A DNA stretch of 18,349 bases from an uncultured Muribaculaceae bacterium (GCA_902494515.1 CABUTS010000055.1:1-18349); one strand, 5' to 3'; shown: positions 1-7,557, numbered from the stretch's first letter. The notes: a model not told the origin generated them from the sequence alone. Made by a program: numbers and translations.

Positions 1-950
1 GAGGTGGTGGAGGGGTGGCCGGTGAGGGTGCGGGGCCAGCCGTCGGGGTCCCAGAGGATGCGGTCCATGTAGACTTTGCGGCCGGCTTTGGGGTTGGCGG
101 CGTCGAAGCCGTGGTATATCATCCAGGTGTCGCCGGCGTCGTCGGTGACGAAGTTGGAGTTGTGGCCGGGGCCGACGACTTTGTCGCTTTTCTCCATGAT
201 TACGTCGAAGTTGTTGTCGAGGGCGGGTTTACCCTCGCGGTTCACGTATGGGCCGAAGAGGTCGCGGGAGCGGGCCACGACCACGCGGTAGGTGCTGGCG
301 AGCCCTTCGCAGCAGGTTCCGGCGGAGCCCACGAGGTAATAGTAGCCGTCGTGCTTGAAGATGTTGGTGCCTTCGGTCAGTGTGCCGGCAATCTTCACCG
401 GCTTGGCGCCTTCGCGCACCGCGAGGCCGTCGTCGGCGAGCTCGATGCCGTAGATGCCGCGGAAGCTCCCCCAGAAAAGGTAGCGCTTGCCGTTCTCCTC
501 GAAGAAGACGGGGTCGATGCTGTTCTGAACCCCTATTTCGCTGCTGATGAACAGCTTGCCGTGGTCGGTGAAGGGGCCGTCGGGCTTGTCGGCGGTTGCC
601 ACACCGATGCCGCACTCCCATTCGCCGCCCCAGCGGCTCTTGGAGTAGTAGAGCACATATTTGCCGTCGAAATGCTGGATGTCGGGGGCCCAGATGTTGC
701 CGTCGGGCACCATCTGCGGGCGGGTGGAGTCATTGAAGGCGGTGCCGCGGAACTCCCAGTCCACGAGGTTGCGGGAGCTGAAAATCGGGACGTTGCGGGT
801 GTTTTCGGTGCCGTAGAGGTAGTAGGTGCCGTCGGTGTCGCGGAGGACCGTGGGGTCGGGCACCGAGCGGTTGATTACGGGGTTGTGATAAACGTTTTCG
901 GCCAACAAGGCCGCGGGGGCCAGCAGGGCCGCGATAATGATTGATTTCAT
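1..950 (-). CDS. GH43 family glycoside hydrolase, arabinanase-like (3' end outside window)
   Basis: Read from the ATG at 950-948 the frame stays open to the window edge, giving 316 codons with no stop, so the C-terminus is missing. The product starts with a Sec-type signal peptide (MKSIIIAALLAPAALLAENV, cleavage near residue 17) and is probably periplasmic or surface-exposed. Glycoside hydrolase family 43 marks follow: 'VPDPTVLR' near residue 30 with the likely general-base Asp, 'NSIDPVFF' near 145 with the pKa-modulating Asp, 'EGTNIF' near 195 with the likely acid Glu, and 'GPGHNS' near 265, a His motif typical of endo-arabinanases. The expected role is cleavage of alpha-1,5-arabinan or a related pentose glycan. 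The neighbouring gene uvrC is unrelated in function. The exact substrate cannot be read from sequence; a beta-xylosidase or exo-arabinofuranosidase is possible. The family call is firm. Confidence 0.9.
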   Translation of the reverse strand, partial: MKSIIIAALLAPAALLAENVYHNPVINRSVPDPTVLRDTDGTYYLYGTENTRNVPIFSSRNLVDWEFRGTAFNDSTRPQMVPDGNIWAPDIQHFDGKYVLYYSKSRWGGEWECGIGVATADKPDGPFTDHGKLFISSEIGVQNSIDPVFFEENGKRYLFWGSFRGIYGIELADDGLAVREGAKPVKIAGTLTEGTNIFKHDGYYYLVGSAGTCCEGLASTYRVVVARSRDLFGPYVNREGKPALDNNFDVIMEKSDKVVGPGHNSNFVTDDAGDTWMIYHGFDAANPKAGRKVYMDRILWDPDGWPRTLTGHPSTT

Positions 951-1030
951 GGGCAGAACCCCTCGCTGAAGCTCGGGGCAGGGACAAAAAAGTTACAAAA
1001 AAGTCGAGAGGGGAGAGAGGGGGTATGAGT

Positions 1031-2878
1031 TTAGGGGTTGGGAGGGGGAGGGTTGAGGGGGGAGGGGGCGAAGTGGGCGCGGAGGAGGCGGGCTTTGGCC
1101 GGGCCGACGACCTCGGCCAGGGCGTCGAGGCTGGCTTCCGAGATGCGGCGGACGCTGCGGAAATGTTTCAGCAGGGTCTGCTCGGTGGTGGGCCCGATGC
1201 CGGGTATGGTGGATAATTCGCTGACAATCTGGGTCTTGGAGCGACGGTTGCGGTGGTGGGTGATGCCGAAACGGTGGGCTTCGTCGCGCAGGTGCTGCAC
1301 CACCTTCAGCGATTCGGAATTCTTGTCGATATACAGGGGCACGGAGTCGCCGGGGAAGTAAATCTCCTCGAGGCGCTTGGCGATGCCAACCACGGCGATC
1401 TTGCCGCGCAGGCCGATTTCGTCGAGGGCTTCAACGGCCGAGGAGAGCTGCCCTTTGCCGCCGTCGACCACTATGAGTTGCGGGAGGTCGTCGGGAGCCT
1501 CCTCCATCAGCCGGGTGTAGCGGCGGGTGAGGACCTCGCGCATCGAGGCGAAGTCATCGGCGCCGACTACGGTCTTGATGTTGAAATGGCGGTAGTCCTT
1601 CTTCGAGGGCTTGGCGTCGCGGAACACCACGCAGGAGGCCACGGGGTTGGTGCCCTGGATGTTGGAGTTATCGAAACACTCGATGTGGCGTGGAAGCTCC
1701 GACAGTCGGAAGTCCGCCTTGATGCGCTCGAGCGTGCGGTTTGTGCGCTTCTCGGGGTCGGTTTTTTCGAGGTGCTTCAGGGCGTCGATTCGGCGCTGCC
1801 GGGCGTTGCGCACCGACACGTCGAGGAGCTTGAACTTGTCCCCCTTCTGGGGGATGGTGACGGTCATCCCCTCGAATTCGGTGTCGGGGGCCTCGGCGAC
1901 AATCACCTCGGAGAAGGTGGCGCCGAACTGCTGGCGGATCTCCTCCATGGCGTAGGTGAGGAGCTGCGGGCGTGTCTCCTCGAGGCGGCGCTTGTATTGC
2001 AGGGTCAGGGCGCGGCTGACGGCGCCGCGGCGCACGTGCATGTAGTTGATATACACGTCGCTGCTGCCGTCGTCGTCGATGCCGAAGACATCGACATCGT
2101 CGAGCGCCGGGTTCACGATCACGCTCTTGGCCTGATAGCGCAGCACCTTCTGATACATCTCCTTAAGCTCCTGGGCCTCCTCGAAGCGCAATTCGCCGGC
2201 CAGGCGCTCCATTTCGGCGCGGAGATGGTCGATGAGCTCGCCGGTGTCGCCCCGGAGAATCTGGCGCACGTTGGTGATATACTCGGCGTACTGCTCTTCG
2301 GAAATCTTCCCGACGCAGCAGCCGCGGCATCGTTTGAGATGGTATTCGAGACAGAGGCGCCCCTTGCCGCGGGCGAGGGTGGTCGGGGTGATGGGAATCC
2401 GGCAGCCGCGGATGGGGTATAGCTCATAGATGAGCTCGAGCACGGCGCGGGCGGCGCCGGTGTCGGTGTAGGGGCCGAAGTATTTCGAGCTGTCCTTGAG
2501 CCGCTGGCGGGTGAGGAACACGCGGGGGAACATCTCCTTGGTCAGGCAGATCCAGGGGTAGGACTTGTCGTCTTTGAGCAGCACGTTGTAGCGGGGCTTG
2601 TACTCCTTGATCATCGAGTTCTCGAGGTTCAGGGCGTCGGCTTCCGTGGGGACAACGATGTAGGTCATATCCACGATGGCGCGGACCAGCAGGTTGGTGC
2701 GGAGCACATCGTGGGTGCGGTTGAAGTAGCTTGATACCCTGCGCTTGAGGTTCTTGGCCTTTCCGACGTAGATCACCGTCCCCTCGGCGTCGTAATACAT
2801 ATATACGCCCGGGGTTTCGGGAAGCATCGAGATTTTCTCGCGCAGTTCGGGGGATTTGTCTTTGCTGTGTTTGGCCAT
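1031..2878 (-). CDS. uvrC: UvrABC excinuclease subunit C
   Basis: This 615-residue protein has the usual UvrC length and full domain order. UvrC makes the two incisions in nucleotide excision repair after UvrA and UvrB locate a lesion. The N-terminal GIY-YIG nuclease (about residues 15-95) shows 'PGVYMYY' and 'VIYVGKAKNLKRR'. Cysteines 159, 176, 184 and 187/188 match the spacing of the four-Cys iron-sulfur site known in UvrC. The UVR motif that contacts UvrB lies near 215-250. The RNase H-like nuclease carries 'ECFDNS' (Asp403) and 'VVDGGKGQ' (Asp472). Tandem helix-hairpin-helix motifs lie at about 553-603 ('STIPGIGP', 'VVGPAKA'). The last residues (PSPLNPPPPNP) are a low-complexity proline tail coded by a G-rich run on the plus strand. 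The start is 46 bp downstream of the AlbA_2-like gene, so cotranscription is likely. No key residue appears lost. Confidence 0.97.
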   Translation of the reverse strand: MAKHSKDKSPELREKISMLPETPGVYMYYDAEGTVIYVGKAKNLKRRVSSYFNRTHDVLRTNLLVRAIVDMTYIVVPTEADALNLENSMIKEYKPRYNVLLKDDKSYPWICLTKEMFPRVFLTRQRLKDSSKYFGPYTDTGAARAVLELIYELYPIRGCRIPITPTTLARGKGRLCLEYHLKRCRGCCVGKISEEQYAEYITNVRQILRGDTGELIDHLRAEMERLAGELRFEEAQELKEMYQKVLRYQAKSVIVNPALDDVDVFGIDDDGSSDVYINYMHVRRGAVSRALTLQYKRRLEETRPQLLTYAMEEIRQQFGATFSEVIVAEAPDTEFEGMTVTIPQKGDKFKLLDVSVRNARQRRIDALKHLEKTDPEKRTNRTLERIKADFRLSELPRHIECFDNSNIQGTNPVASCVVFRDAKPSKKDYRHFNIKTVVGADDFASMREVLTRRYTRLMEEAPDDLPQLIVVDGGKGQLSSAVEALDEIGLRGKIAVVGIAKRLEEIYFPGDSVPLYIDKNSESLKVVQHLRDEAHRFGITHHRNRRSKTQIVSELSTIPGIGPTTEQTLLKHFRSVRRISEASLDALAEVVGPAKARLLRAHFAPSPLNPPPPNP

Positions 2879-2886
2879 AATTAGTG

Positions 2887-2903
2887 ACGTGCCTCCGGCA
2901 CGT
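2887..2903. repeat. 17-bp palindrome between the AlbA_2-like gene and uvrC
   Basis: ACGTGCCTCCGGCACGT folds into a 7-bp stem with a three-base loop in the 46-bp gap upstream of uvrC. The same form, with loop TTC instead of TCC, occurs at 4375-4391 and, on the opposite strand, at 5235-5249, where it caps the arms of the GxxExxY cassette. It is therefore a dispersed palindromic repeat in this window. A further ACGTCAACGAAACGT stretch follows on the right. Role unknown; it may be a REP-like element or an mRNA processing or attenuation hairpin. Confidence 0.7.
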
Positions 2904-2924
2904 TTGATACGTCAACGAAACGTG

Positions 2925-3587
2925 TTATTCCACCAGAGTCAGAACAAACCTGGGGTGTCGGTATCGGAAGCCGATGAGGCCGAGGCCCACGAGGCGCACG
3001 ATGGTCGCCTCGGCGGTCTGGCGCGAGAGGTGTACGTCGACCATCAGCTCCTCCACGGAGGCTTCGCCGCGGTGGCGCAGGGCGGCGAGCAGGACGCCGT
3101 CGCCGCGGTCGTAGCTCAGCGCAGGGGCGTCGGCGCTGCTGTTCTCCAGCCGCCAGGCGCGCACCATCAGGGGGTGAGCCACAATGTTTTCGTCGGCAAC
3201 GCGGTAGTAGCTGCGCCACTGGCCGTCCTCCTCCCTGACCTCCACGGGGCGGCGCCGGCTGCGGGGTATCAGGGCGCGGAGCACCACCAGGCCCCCTTCG
3301 CACTGGTAGGCCTGCATCTCGATTTCGATGTGCGGGCGACAGAAAACCTCGGCCGCGGCCTCGATGACGTGCAGGTCCTCCTCGGAGCGGATTCCGGCGA
3401 TGACGCCGTTGTCTTTTACCCCGACGAGCAGCTGTCCGCCGTCGTTGTTGGCGAAGGCGGAGATCGAGCGGGCTATCTTCCGGGCGTCGGAGATCTTGTA
3501 TTTGAAATCCTGATGCTCATGTTCCCCCTCTTCGATGAGGCGGTGGATGAAGAATTTTCCGCGGATTGCTTTGAGGTCCTTATACAT
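2925..3587 (-). CDS. AlbA_2 / Schlafen-type putative DNA-binding protein with C-terminal winged helix
   Basis: The 220-residue product resembles the AlbA_2 ('divergent AAA-4', Schlafen-like) family. The N-terminal part (about 15-120) has the signature order 'EHQDFKYKI', 'RSISAFANNDGGQLLVGVKD' and 'GVIAGI'. An 'RSYYRVADENIVAHPLMVRAW' type segment follows at about 126-145. The C-terminal 60 residues ('LLAALRHRGEASVEELMVD' followed by 'SRQTAEATIVRLVGLGLI') look like a winged helix-turn-helix. Family members are often called transcriptional regulators or ATP-binding proteins, but biochemical function is poorly settled. The gene lies between mtnN (61-bp gap) and uvrC (46-bp gap), all on the same strand, so an mtnN-AlbA_2-uvrC transcript is plausible. 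No signal peptide or membrane segment is visible. The domain call is fairly sure; the regulatory role is inferred. Confidence 0.8.
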   Translation of the reverse strand: MYKDLKAIRGKFFIHRLIEEGEHEHQDFKYKISDARKIARSISAFANNDGGQLLVGVKDNGVIAGIRSEEDLHVIEAAAEVFCRPHIEIEMQAYQCEGGLVVLRALIPRSRRRPVEVREEDGQWRSYYRVADENIVAHPLMVRAWRLENSSADAPALSYDRGDGVLLAALRHRGEASVEELMVDVHLSRQTAEATIVRLVGLGLIGFRYRHPRFVLTLVE

Positions 3588-3648
3588 TATTTATATAACG
3601 GGGCGCCGGGGTTTATATCCGTGGCGCCGGGATGGGCAACGCAGGGTT

Positions 3649-4329
3649 TCAGGATAGTAACGCGCGGACGACGCTGAAGGTTGACTGTGGGGCGAGGGTG
3701 AAGAAGGAGCTGTACTGCTCGTGGTGGTTCTCGACGCCGGGGGTGTCGGAAACCACGCGGATGGCCAGGAAGGGGGTGTCCTTGAGGTGGCAGACCTGGG
3801 CGATGGCGCCGGACTCCATGTCTACGGCGATGGCTTCGGGCTGCACTTTCAGCACGTCGGCGAGCTCCGCGGGGGTGCTGACGAAGAGGTCGCCGGAGGC
3901 GATGAGGCCGCGCTTCACGTGGGGCAACGCGCTGACGGCCTGCATGTTGACCATTTCGGCACCGCGGGCGCAGGAGAAGGTTTCGGGGAGCCCCTGTACC
4001 TGTCCGCGGGCGTTGCCGGGGCCGCAGTATACATCGTGGTAGCCGATGCGGTCGGCGATTACGACGTCGAAGATGTCGGCGCCGCCGCCGGTGCCTCCGG
4101 CGATGCCGGTGTTGACCACGAGGTCGGGGCGGAAGGAGTCGATGAGGGTAAGGGCGCCGACGGCGGCGTTGACCTTGCCGATGCCGGTCTGCATCACCGC
4201 CACGGTGTTGCCGCCCATCCGGCCCTGACGGATTGTGTATCCGTTAATTTCCTGAGTTTCAATATTTTCTATAAGCGGCAGGAGCATCTTCAATTCGCTC
4301 CCCATCGCTACAATTATTCCAATTTTCAT
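3649..4329 (-). CDS. mtnN: 5'-methylthioadenosine/S-adenosylhomocysteine nucleosidase
   Basis: MTA/SAH nucleosidase hydrolyses 5'-methylthioadenosine and S-adenosylhomocysteine to adenine plus the thio-sugar, feeding purine and methionine salvage and, in some bacteria, the AI-2 route. The 226-residue product begins 'MKIGIIVAMGSE', the family's usual N-terminus, with Glu12 at the active site. 'VDMESGA' (Glu172) and 'VVSDTPG' (Asp195) supply the other catalytic residues, numbered much as in E. coli (12, 174, 197). An in-frame ATG at 4389 would add 20 residues, but those codons run through a palindromic repeat at 4375-4391 and do not resemble the family, so 4329 is the better start. Upstream lies the left arm of the GxxExxY cassette. 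No clear TAnnTTTG box was found in front of it, so its promoter is uncertain. Confidence 0.95.
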   Translation of the reverse strand: MKIGIIVAMGSELKMLLPLIENIETQEINGYTIRQGRMGGNTVAVMQTGIGKVNAAVGALTLIDSFRPDLVVNTGIAGGTGGGADIFDVVIADRIGYHDVYCGPGNARGQVQGLPETFSCARGAEMVNMQAVSALPHVKRGLIASGDLFVSTPAELADVLKVQPEAIAVDMESGAIAQVCHLKDTPFLAIRVVSDTPGVENHHEQYSSFFTLAPQSTFSVVRALLS

Positions 4330-4375
4330 AAATCCAGTTTTTTGCTTAACACTGAGCCGAATAGCAACGTACGGA

Positions 4376-4524
4376 CGTGCCTTCGGCACGTAATCCCTGC
4401 CAATCGACTCTTTTTATCACGGAACTTCACTGAACTAACGGAACAAATAAATATTTATTTTGGAACGTTAACCGAACAGCTGCGGAGCTTTCGCTCCTGA
4501 ACGTTAACGGAAGCCTGCGGGGTA
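4376..4524 (+). repeat. Left inverted-repeat arm of the GxxExxY cassette
   Basis: This arm pairs with 5108-5249 read on the other strand. Shared blocks in order: CGTGCCTTCGGCACGT, GCCAAT, a T-run, CACGGAACT, AACGGAAC, TGGAACGT, then a 46-bp core (4479-4524) that matches the other arm at 44 positions. It contains an outer hairpin (stem GTGCC/GGCAC) and an inner hairpin at 4484-4497 (GGAGC-TTTC-GCTCC). A 16-bp piece of the core, ACGGAAGCCTGCGGGG at 4507-4522, is repeated directly at 4536-4551, just inside the arm. Confidence 0.85.
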
Positions 4525-4572
4525 AGGTCTTGATGACGGAAGCCTGCGGGGAGTTCTATGTCTGTTTTATGA

Positions 4573-5025
4573 TCAGTAATAATCTGCAAAATTGGCCACA
4601 CGATAGATGCCTTTGTCAAGATAAAGATGATCATTTATATCTTCTTTGACCGGGATTCTTGCAATACAAAAATCGTCAGCTCGAAAATTCATCAGATAAC
4701 CTACTTGTATGTTGCAATATCTTAGATAGTTTACTATTTGTGAAAGTTCACGTTCTGTCATAACCGAAACCGTTTTGAATTCAATGCAGACGCAGTCTTC
4801 TACAAGCATATCAATTTTATATGCATGATTGAGGTTATGTCCCTTGTAGATGACGGGGTATTCAACCTGGCACTTACTTTCTATACCTTGCAATGCCAGT
4901 TCAATCTGCATAGCACGTTCGTAAGCAGATTCATTCAGCCATCGCCCCAGCTTTTTACGAACTTCAAAAGCCGCTCCAATGATTTTATGAGTCAACTCAC
5001 AGTCGGGTGACAAATCTATTACCAT
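4573..5025 (-). CDS. GxxExxY family protein (PD-(D/E)XK nuclease-like)
   Basis: The 150-residue product fits the GxxExxY family (PDDEXK_3) in length and order of motifs. 'LTHKIIGAAFEVRKKLG' (11-27) is the family's N-terminal helix. 'NESAYERAM' carries the Glu32 and Tyr35 of the name motif, but the motif's glycine position is Trp29. The nuclease-like core follows: 'YKIDMLVED' with Asp72, then 'CIEFKTV' with Glu82 and Lys84, consistent with a D...ExK active site. These residues suggest metal-dependent nuclease chemistry, though no function is established that I know of for the family. The gene is AT-rich, stands alone between inverted repeats, and has no clear TAnnTTTG box directly upstream. 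The start at 5025 is supported by the family-like N-terminus. The active-site set appears complete, so it is probably not a relic. Confidence 0.88.
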   Translation of the reverse strand: MVIDLSPDCELTHKIIGAAFEVRKKLGRWLNESAYERAMQIELALQGIESKCQVEYPVIYKGHNLNHAYKIDMLVEDCVCIEFKTVSVMTERELSQIVNYLRYCNIQVGYLMNFRADDFCIARIPVKEDINDHLYLDKGIYRVANFADYY

Positions 5026-5107
5026 TTAGCATTGAATTTCTTTAAGTTCAGTTATATGTCTTATTTATTATCTGTTCCTTGAATAGTGATTGAACAGTAT
5101 CAAACAA

Positions 5108-5249
5108 TACCCCGCAGGCTTCCGTTAACGTTCAGGAGCGTCAGCTCCGCAGCGCTTCTGTTGACGTTCCAGACAGATTTTGGTTCCGTTCGTTCTGTGG
5201 AGTTCCGTGTTAAAAAAGCAATTGGCGGGGGCCACGTGCCGAAGGCACG
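5108..5249 (-). repeat. Right inverted-repeat arm of the GxxExxY cassette
   Basis: Read on the minus strand from 5249 it begins CGTGCCTTCGGCACGT and repeats the blocks of the left arm: GCCAAT, T-run, CACGGAACT, GAACGGAAC, TGGAACGT, GCTGCGGAGCT, then CGCTCCTGAACGTTAACGG and GCCTGCGGGGTA. The inner hairpin at 5135-5148 keeps the GGAGC/GCTCC stem, but its loop on the minus strand is TGAC instead of TTTC. The arm lies 13 bp past the stop codon of the RelA/SpoT gene, so its hairpins may also terminate that transcript. Confidence 0.85.
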
Positions 5250-5262
5250 GGTGGCGGGGGAA

Positions 5263-7557
5263 TCAGGCGTTGATGCGGGTGGCGCGCTGGATGCCGGGGA
5301 TTTTGCGGACTTGCTGGCAGAGGTCGTTGACTCCCTCGACGTCGGTGACTAACAGCGACAGGTCGCAGGTGAACACTTCCTTCTCGGCTTTGATGTCGAG
5401 CGCACGGATGTTGAGCGATAAGTGGGTGGATATAAGCGATATAAGCTCGTGGAGGATGCCGTGGCGGTCGATTCCCTCGATGCGGATGTTGGCCAGGAAA
5501 CGGCCGTGGGAGACGTCCCAGCGGGTGGAGAGAATCCGGGGACCGAAGGAGGCCTTGAGCCTGGCGGCCACCGGGCAGTCGAGATTGTGGACCACCACCT
5601 GACCGTCGTCGTCGATGAACCCGAGGACGTCGTCGCCGGGAATCGGGTTGCAGCAGTCCGAGAACCGGAAATTGGAATTTCCCTCCTCGTCGTACTGGAG
5701 CACATAGGTCTCCTTGGTGTTGATTTTCGGTTTCTCGGGCTTGTCGGGCGTTTCGGCGGCGGGATTGTTGTCGGCGGCTGAGCGGCCTAACAGACGCATA
5801 ATCAGCCGCTTGGTCTTGGAGCTTTCCTTGCGGAGGGTCTTGACGACATAGTCGTTGAGGGCAATCTCCTCGTTGCCCAGCAGATAGTAGAAATCCTCGC
5901 GGTTCTTGGCCTTGTAGAGACCGATGACCTTGGTGATGGCGACATTGTCGTCCTTGATGCCGTTGTCCATCAGGAATTGGGAGAAAAGCTCCTTACCCTT
6001 GGCGATGGCGGGCTGCTGCTGGGCGCGCAGAACCTTGCGCAGACGCGTCTTGGCCTTGGCGGTGGCCAGGAAGTCGACCCATTCGGCCTTCGGCTGCTGC
6101 GACTGCGAGGTGATGACCTCCACCTGGTCGCCGGACTTAAGTTTCTGGCTCAGAGGCACCAGCTTGTGGTTCACCTTGCCGGCGATGCAGTGACAGCCTA
6201 TTTCGGAGTGAAGCTCGAAAGCCACGTCGAGGACCGTAGCGTTGTTGGGTAGAGTCAGTAGTTCACCCTTGGGGGTGAACACCACGATTTCCGAGGCGAA
6301 GAGATTGAGCTTCAGCGTGTCGAGGAAGTCGAGGGCGTTCGGCTCCGGGTCGGCTAAGATATCCTTGATGGTGTGGAGCCAGGCGTTGAGTTCCGACTCC
6401 TCGTCACCCTCGCCGACCTTGTATTTCCAGTGGGCGGCGAACCCCTTCTCGGCGATCTCGTCCATGCGGCGGGAGCGGATCTGCACCTCCACCCAGTTGC
6501 CGTCGGGCCCCATCACCGTCAGGTGCAGGGCGCGGTAGCCGTTGGCCTTGGGGATTGAAATCCAGTCGCGGGTGCGGTCGGGGTGCAGGGTGTAGATATC
6601 GGTGATGGCGGAGTAAATCTGCCAGCAGATAGCCTTCTCCTTGGCCGGGTCATCGCAGTCGAACACGATGCGGGCGGCGTAGAGGTCGTAGACCTCCTCG
6701 AAGGGTATATGCTTGGTTTCCATCTTGTTCCAGATGGAGTAGACCGACTTCACGCGGGCTTTGGCCTCGTAGGTGAGCCCCATCTCGTCGAGCTTGCGCA
6801 GAATCGGGGCGGCGAAGTGGGTGTAGATGTCGGTGCGGTGCTTCTCGCTCTCGGCGATCTTGCGGGAGATTGTCTCGAACGCCTCGGGGTGCTCGTATTT
6901 GAAGCTGAGGTTCTCGAGCTCGGTCTTGATGGCGAAGAGACCGAGGCGATGGGCCAGAGGGGCGTAGATATAGAGAGTCTCGCCGGCGATTTTATACTGC
7001 TTGGCGGGGGCCATGGAGCCGAGGGTGCGCATATTGTGGAGGCGGTCGGCCATCTTGATGAGCACCACGCGGATATCCTCGCTCATCGTCAGTAGCAGCT
7101 TGCGGAAGTTCTCGGCCTGAGCCGAAGCCTTGTCGCCGAAGATACCGCCGGAAATCTTGGTGAGCCCCTCGACGAGCTGGGCGATTTTATTGCCGAAATT
7201 CTGGCGGATATCCTCCACGGTGTAGTCCGTGTCCTCGACGACGTCGTGGAGCAGGGCGGCGCAGATTGAGGTTGAGCCGAGTCCGATCTCCTGACTGGCG
7301 ATTTTGGCCACGGCGATGGGGTGGAGGATGTATGGCTCGCCGCTGCGGCGGCGGATGCCGCTGTGGGCCTCCTTGGCGAACTTGTAGGCGCGCTCGATGA
7401 TTTCCACCTTCTTGCGGTGGTTCGAGGCGAGATAGCCGTCGAGCACTTCGCGGAAGGCGGCTTCGATCTGCTGCTCCTCCTCCGGAGTGGTGAAAACGGC
7501 TTTGGAGGGGGCAGGAGAGATGGACGGGGAGGGTATGGGGCCTGACATAGAGTTCAT
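5263..7557 (-). CDS. Bifunctional (p)ppGpp synthetase/hydrolase, RelA/SpoT (Rel) type
   Basis: At 764 residues this is a full-length RelA/SpoT homolog that makes and degrades the stringent-response alarmone (p)ppGpp. The hydrolase HD domain (about 45-200) is intact: 'LHPIAVA' (His79), 'LLHDVVEDT' (His104-Asp105) and 'KMADRLHNMRTL' (Asp171). The synthetase domain (about 260-380) has 'RVKSVYSIWNKM', 'YDLYAARIV', 'RTRDWISIPKANGYRALH' and 'EVQIRSRRMDEIAEKGFAAH'. RTRD sits at the RXKD position that marks bifunctional enzymes rather than the acidic version of RelA. A TGS domain follows (about 425-485, 'VVFTPKGELLTLPNNATVLD'), and an ACT domain ends the protein (about 690-764). Translation may begin at Met1 or Met4. 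It diverges from upp across 176 bp and ends beside the right arm of the GxxExxY cassette. Bacteroidetes often carry more than one such protein, so no gene symbol is assigned. Confidence 0.95.
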   Translation of the reverse strand: MNSMSGPIPSPSISPAPSKAVFTTPEEEQQIEAAFREVLDGYLASNHRKKVEIIERAYKFAKEAHSGIRRRSGEPYILHPIAVAKIASQEIGLGSTSICAALLHDVVEDTDYTVEDIRQNFGNKIAQLVEGLTKISGGIFGDKASAQAENFRKLLLTMSEDIRVVLIKMADRLHNMRTLGSMAPAKQYKIAGETLYIYAPLAHRLGLFAIKTELENLSFKYEHPEAFETISRKIAESEKHRTDIYTHFAAPILRKLDEMGLTYEAKARVKSVYSIWNKMETKHIPFEEVYDLYAARIVFDCDDPAKEKAICWQIYSAITDIYTLHPDRTRDWISIPKANGYRALHLTVMGPDGNWVEVQIRSRRMDEIAEKGFAAHWKYKVGEGDEESELNAWLHTIKDILADPEPNALDFLDTLKLNLFASEIVVFTPKGELLTLPNNATVLDVAFELHSEIGCHCIAGKVNHKLVPLSQKLKSGDQVEVITSQSQQPKAEWVDFLATAKAKTRLRKVLRAQQQPAIAKGKELFSQFLMDNGIKDDNVAITKVIGLYKAKNREDFYYLLGNEEIALNDYVVKTLRKESSKTKRLIMRLLGRSAADNNPAAETPDKPEKPKINTKETYVLQYDEEGNSNFRFSDCCNPIPGDDVLGFIDDDGQVVVHNLDCPVAARLKASFGPRILSTRWDVSHGRFLANIRIEGIDRHGILHELISLISTHLSLNIRALDIKAEKEVFTCDLSLLVTDVEGVNDLCQQVRKIPGIQRATRINA

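Larger units (their letters stand above)
4375..5250. mobile_element. Putative GxxExxY cassette bounded by long inverted repeats
   Basis: A block of about 875 bp between mtnN and the RelA/SpoT gene is bounded by imperfect inverted arms of about 145 bp (4376-4524 and 5108-5249) and encloses a single gene, a GxxExxY-family nuclease-like protein. The interior is visibly AT-rich against GC-rich neighbours, which suggests a separate origin. No transposase, recombinase or obvious target-site duplication is seen. The layout resembles a non-autonomous transposable unit or a REP-type module with cargo. The repeat structure is directly visible; mobility is inferred. Confidence 0.55.

Noticed and set aside
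1253..2422. Long plus-strand open frame (389 codons) opposite uvrC
   Set aside because: It is antisense to a complete uvrC, has an Ala/Gly/Val/Asp-rich composition typical of the mirror frame of GC-rich genes, and shows no domain.
2856..3677. Plus-strand open frame of 273 codons opposite the AlbA_2-like gene
   Set aside because: It overlaps the uvrC start and the whole AlbA_2-like gene; mirror-frame composition.
4330..4389. Longer mtnN start adding 20 residues
   Set aside because: The added codons run through the palindrome at 4375-4391 and do not match the family, while MKIGIIVAMGSE is the standard N-terminus.
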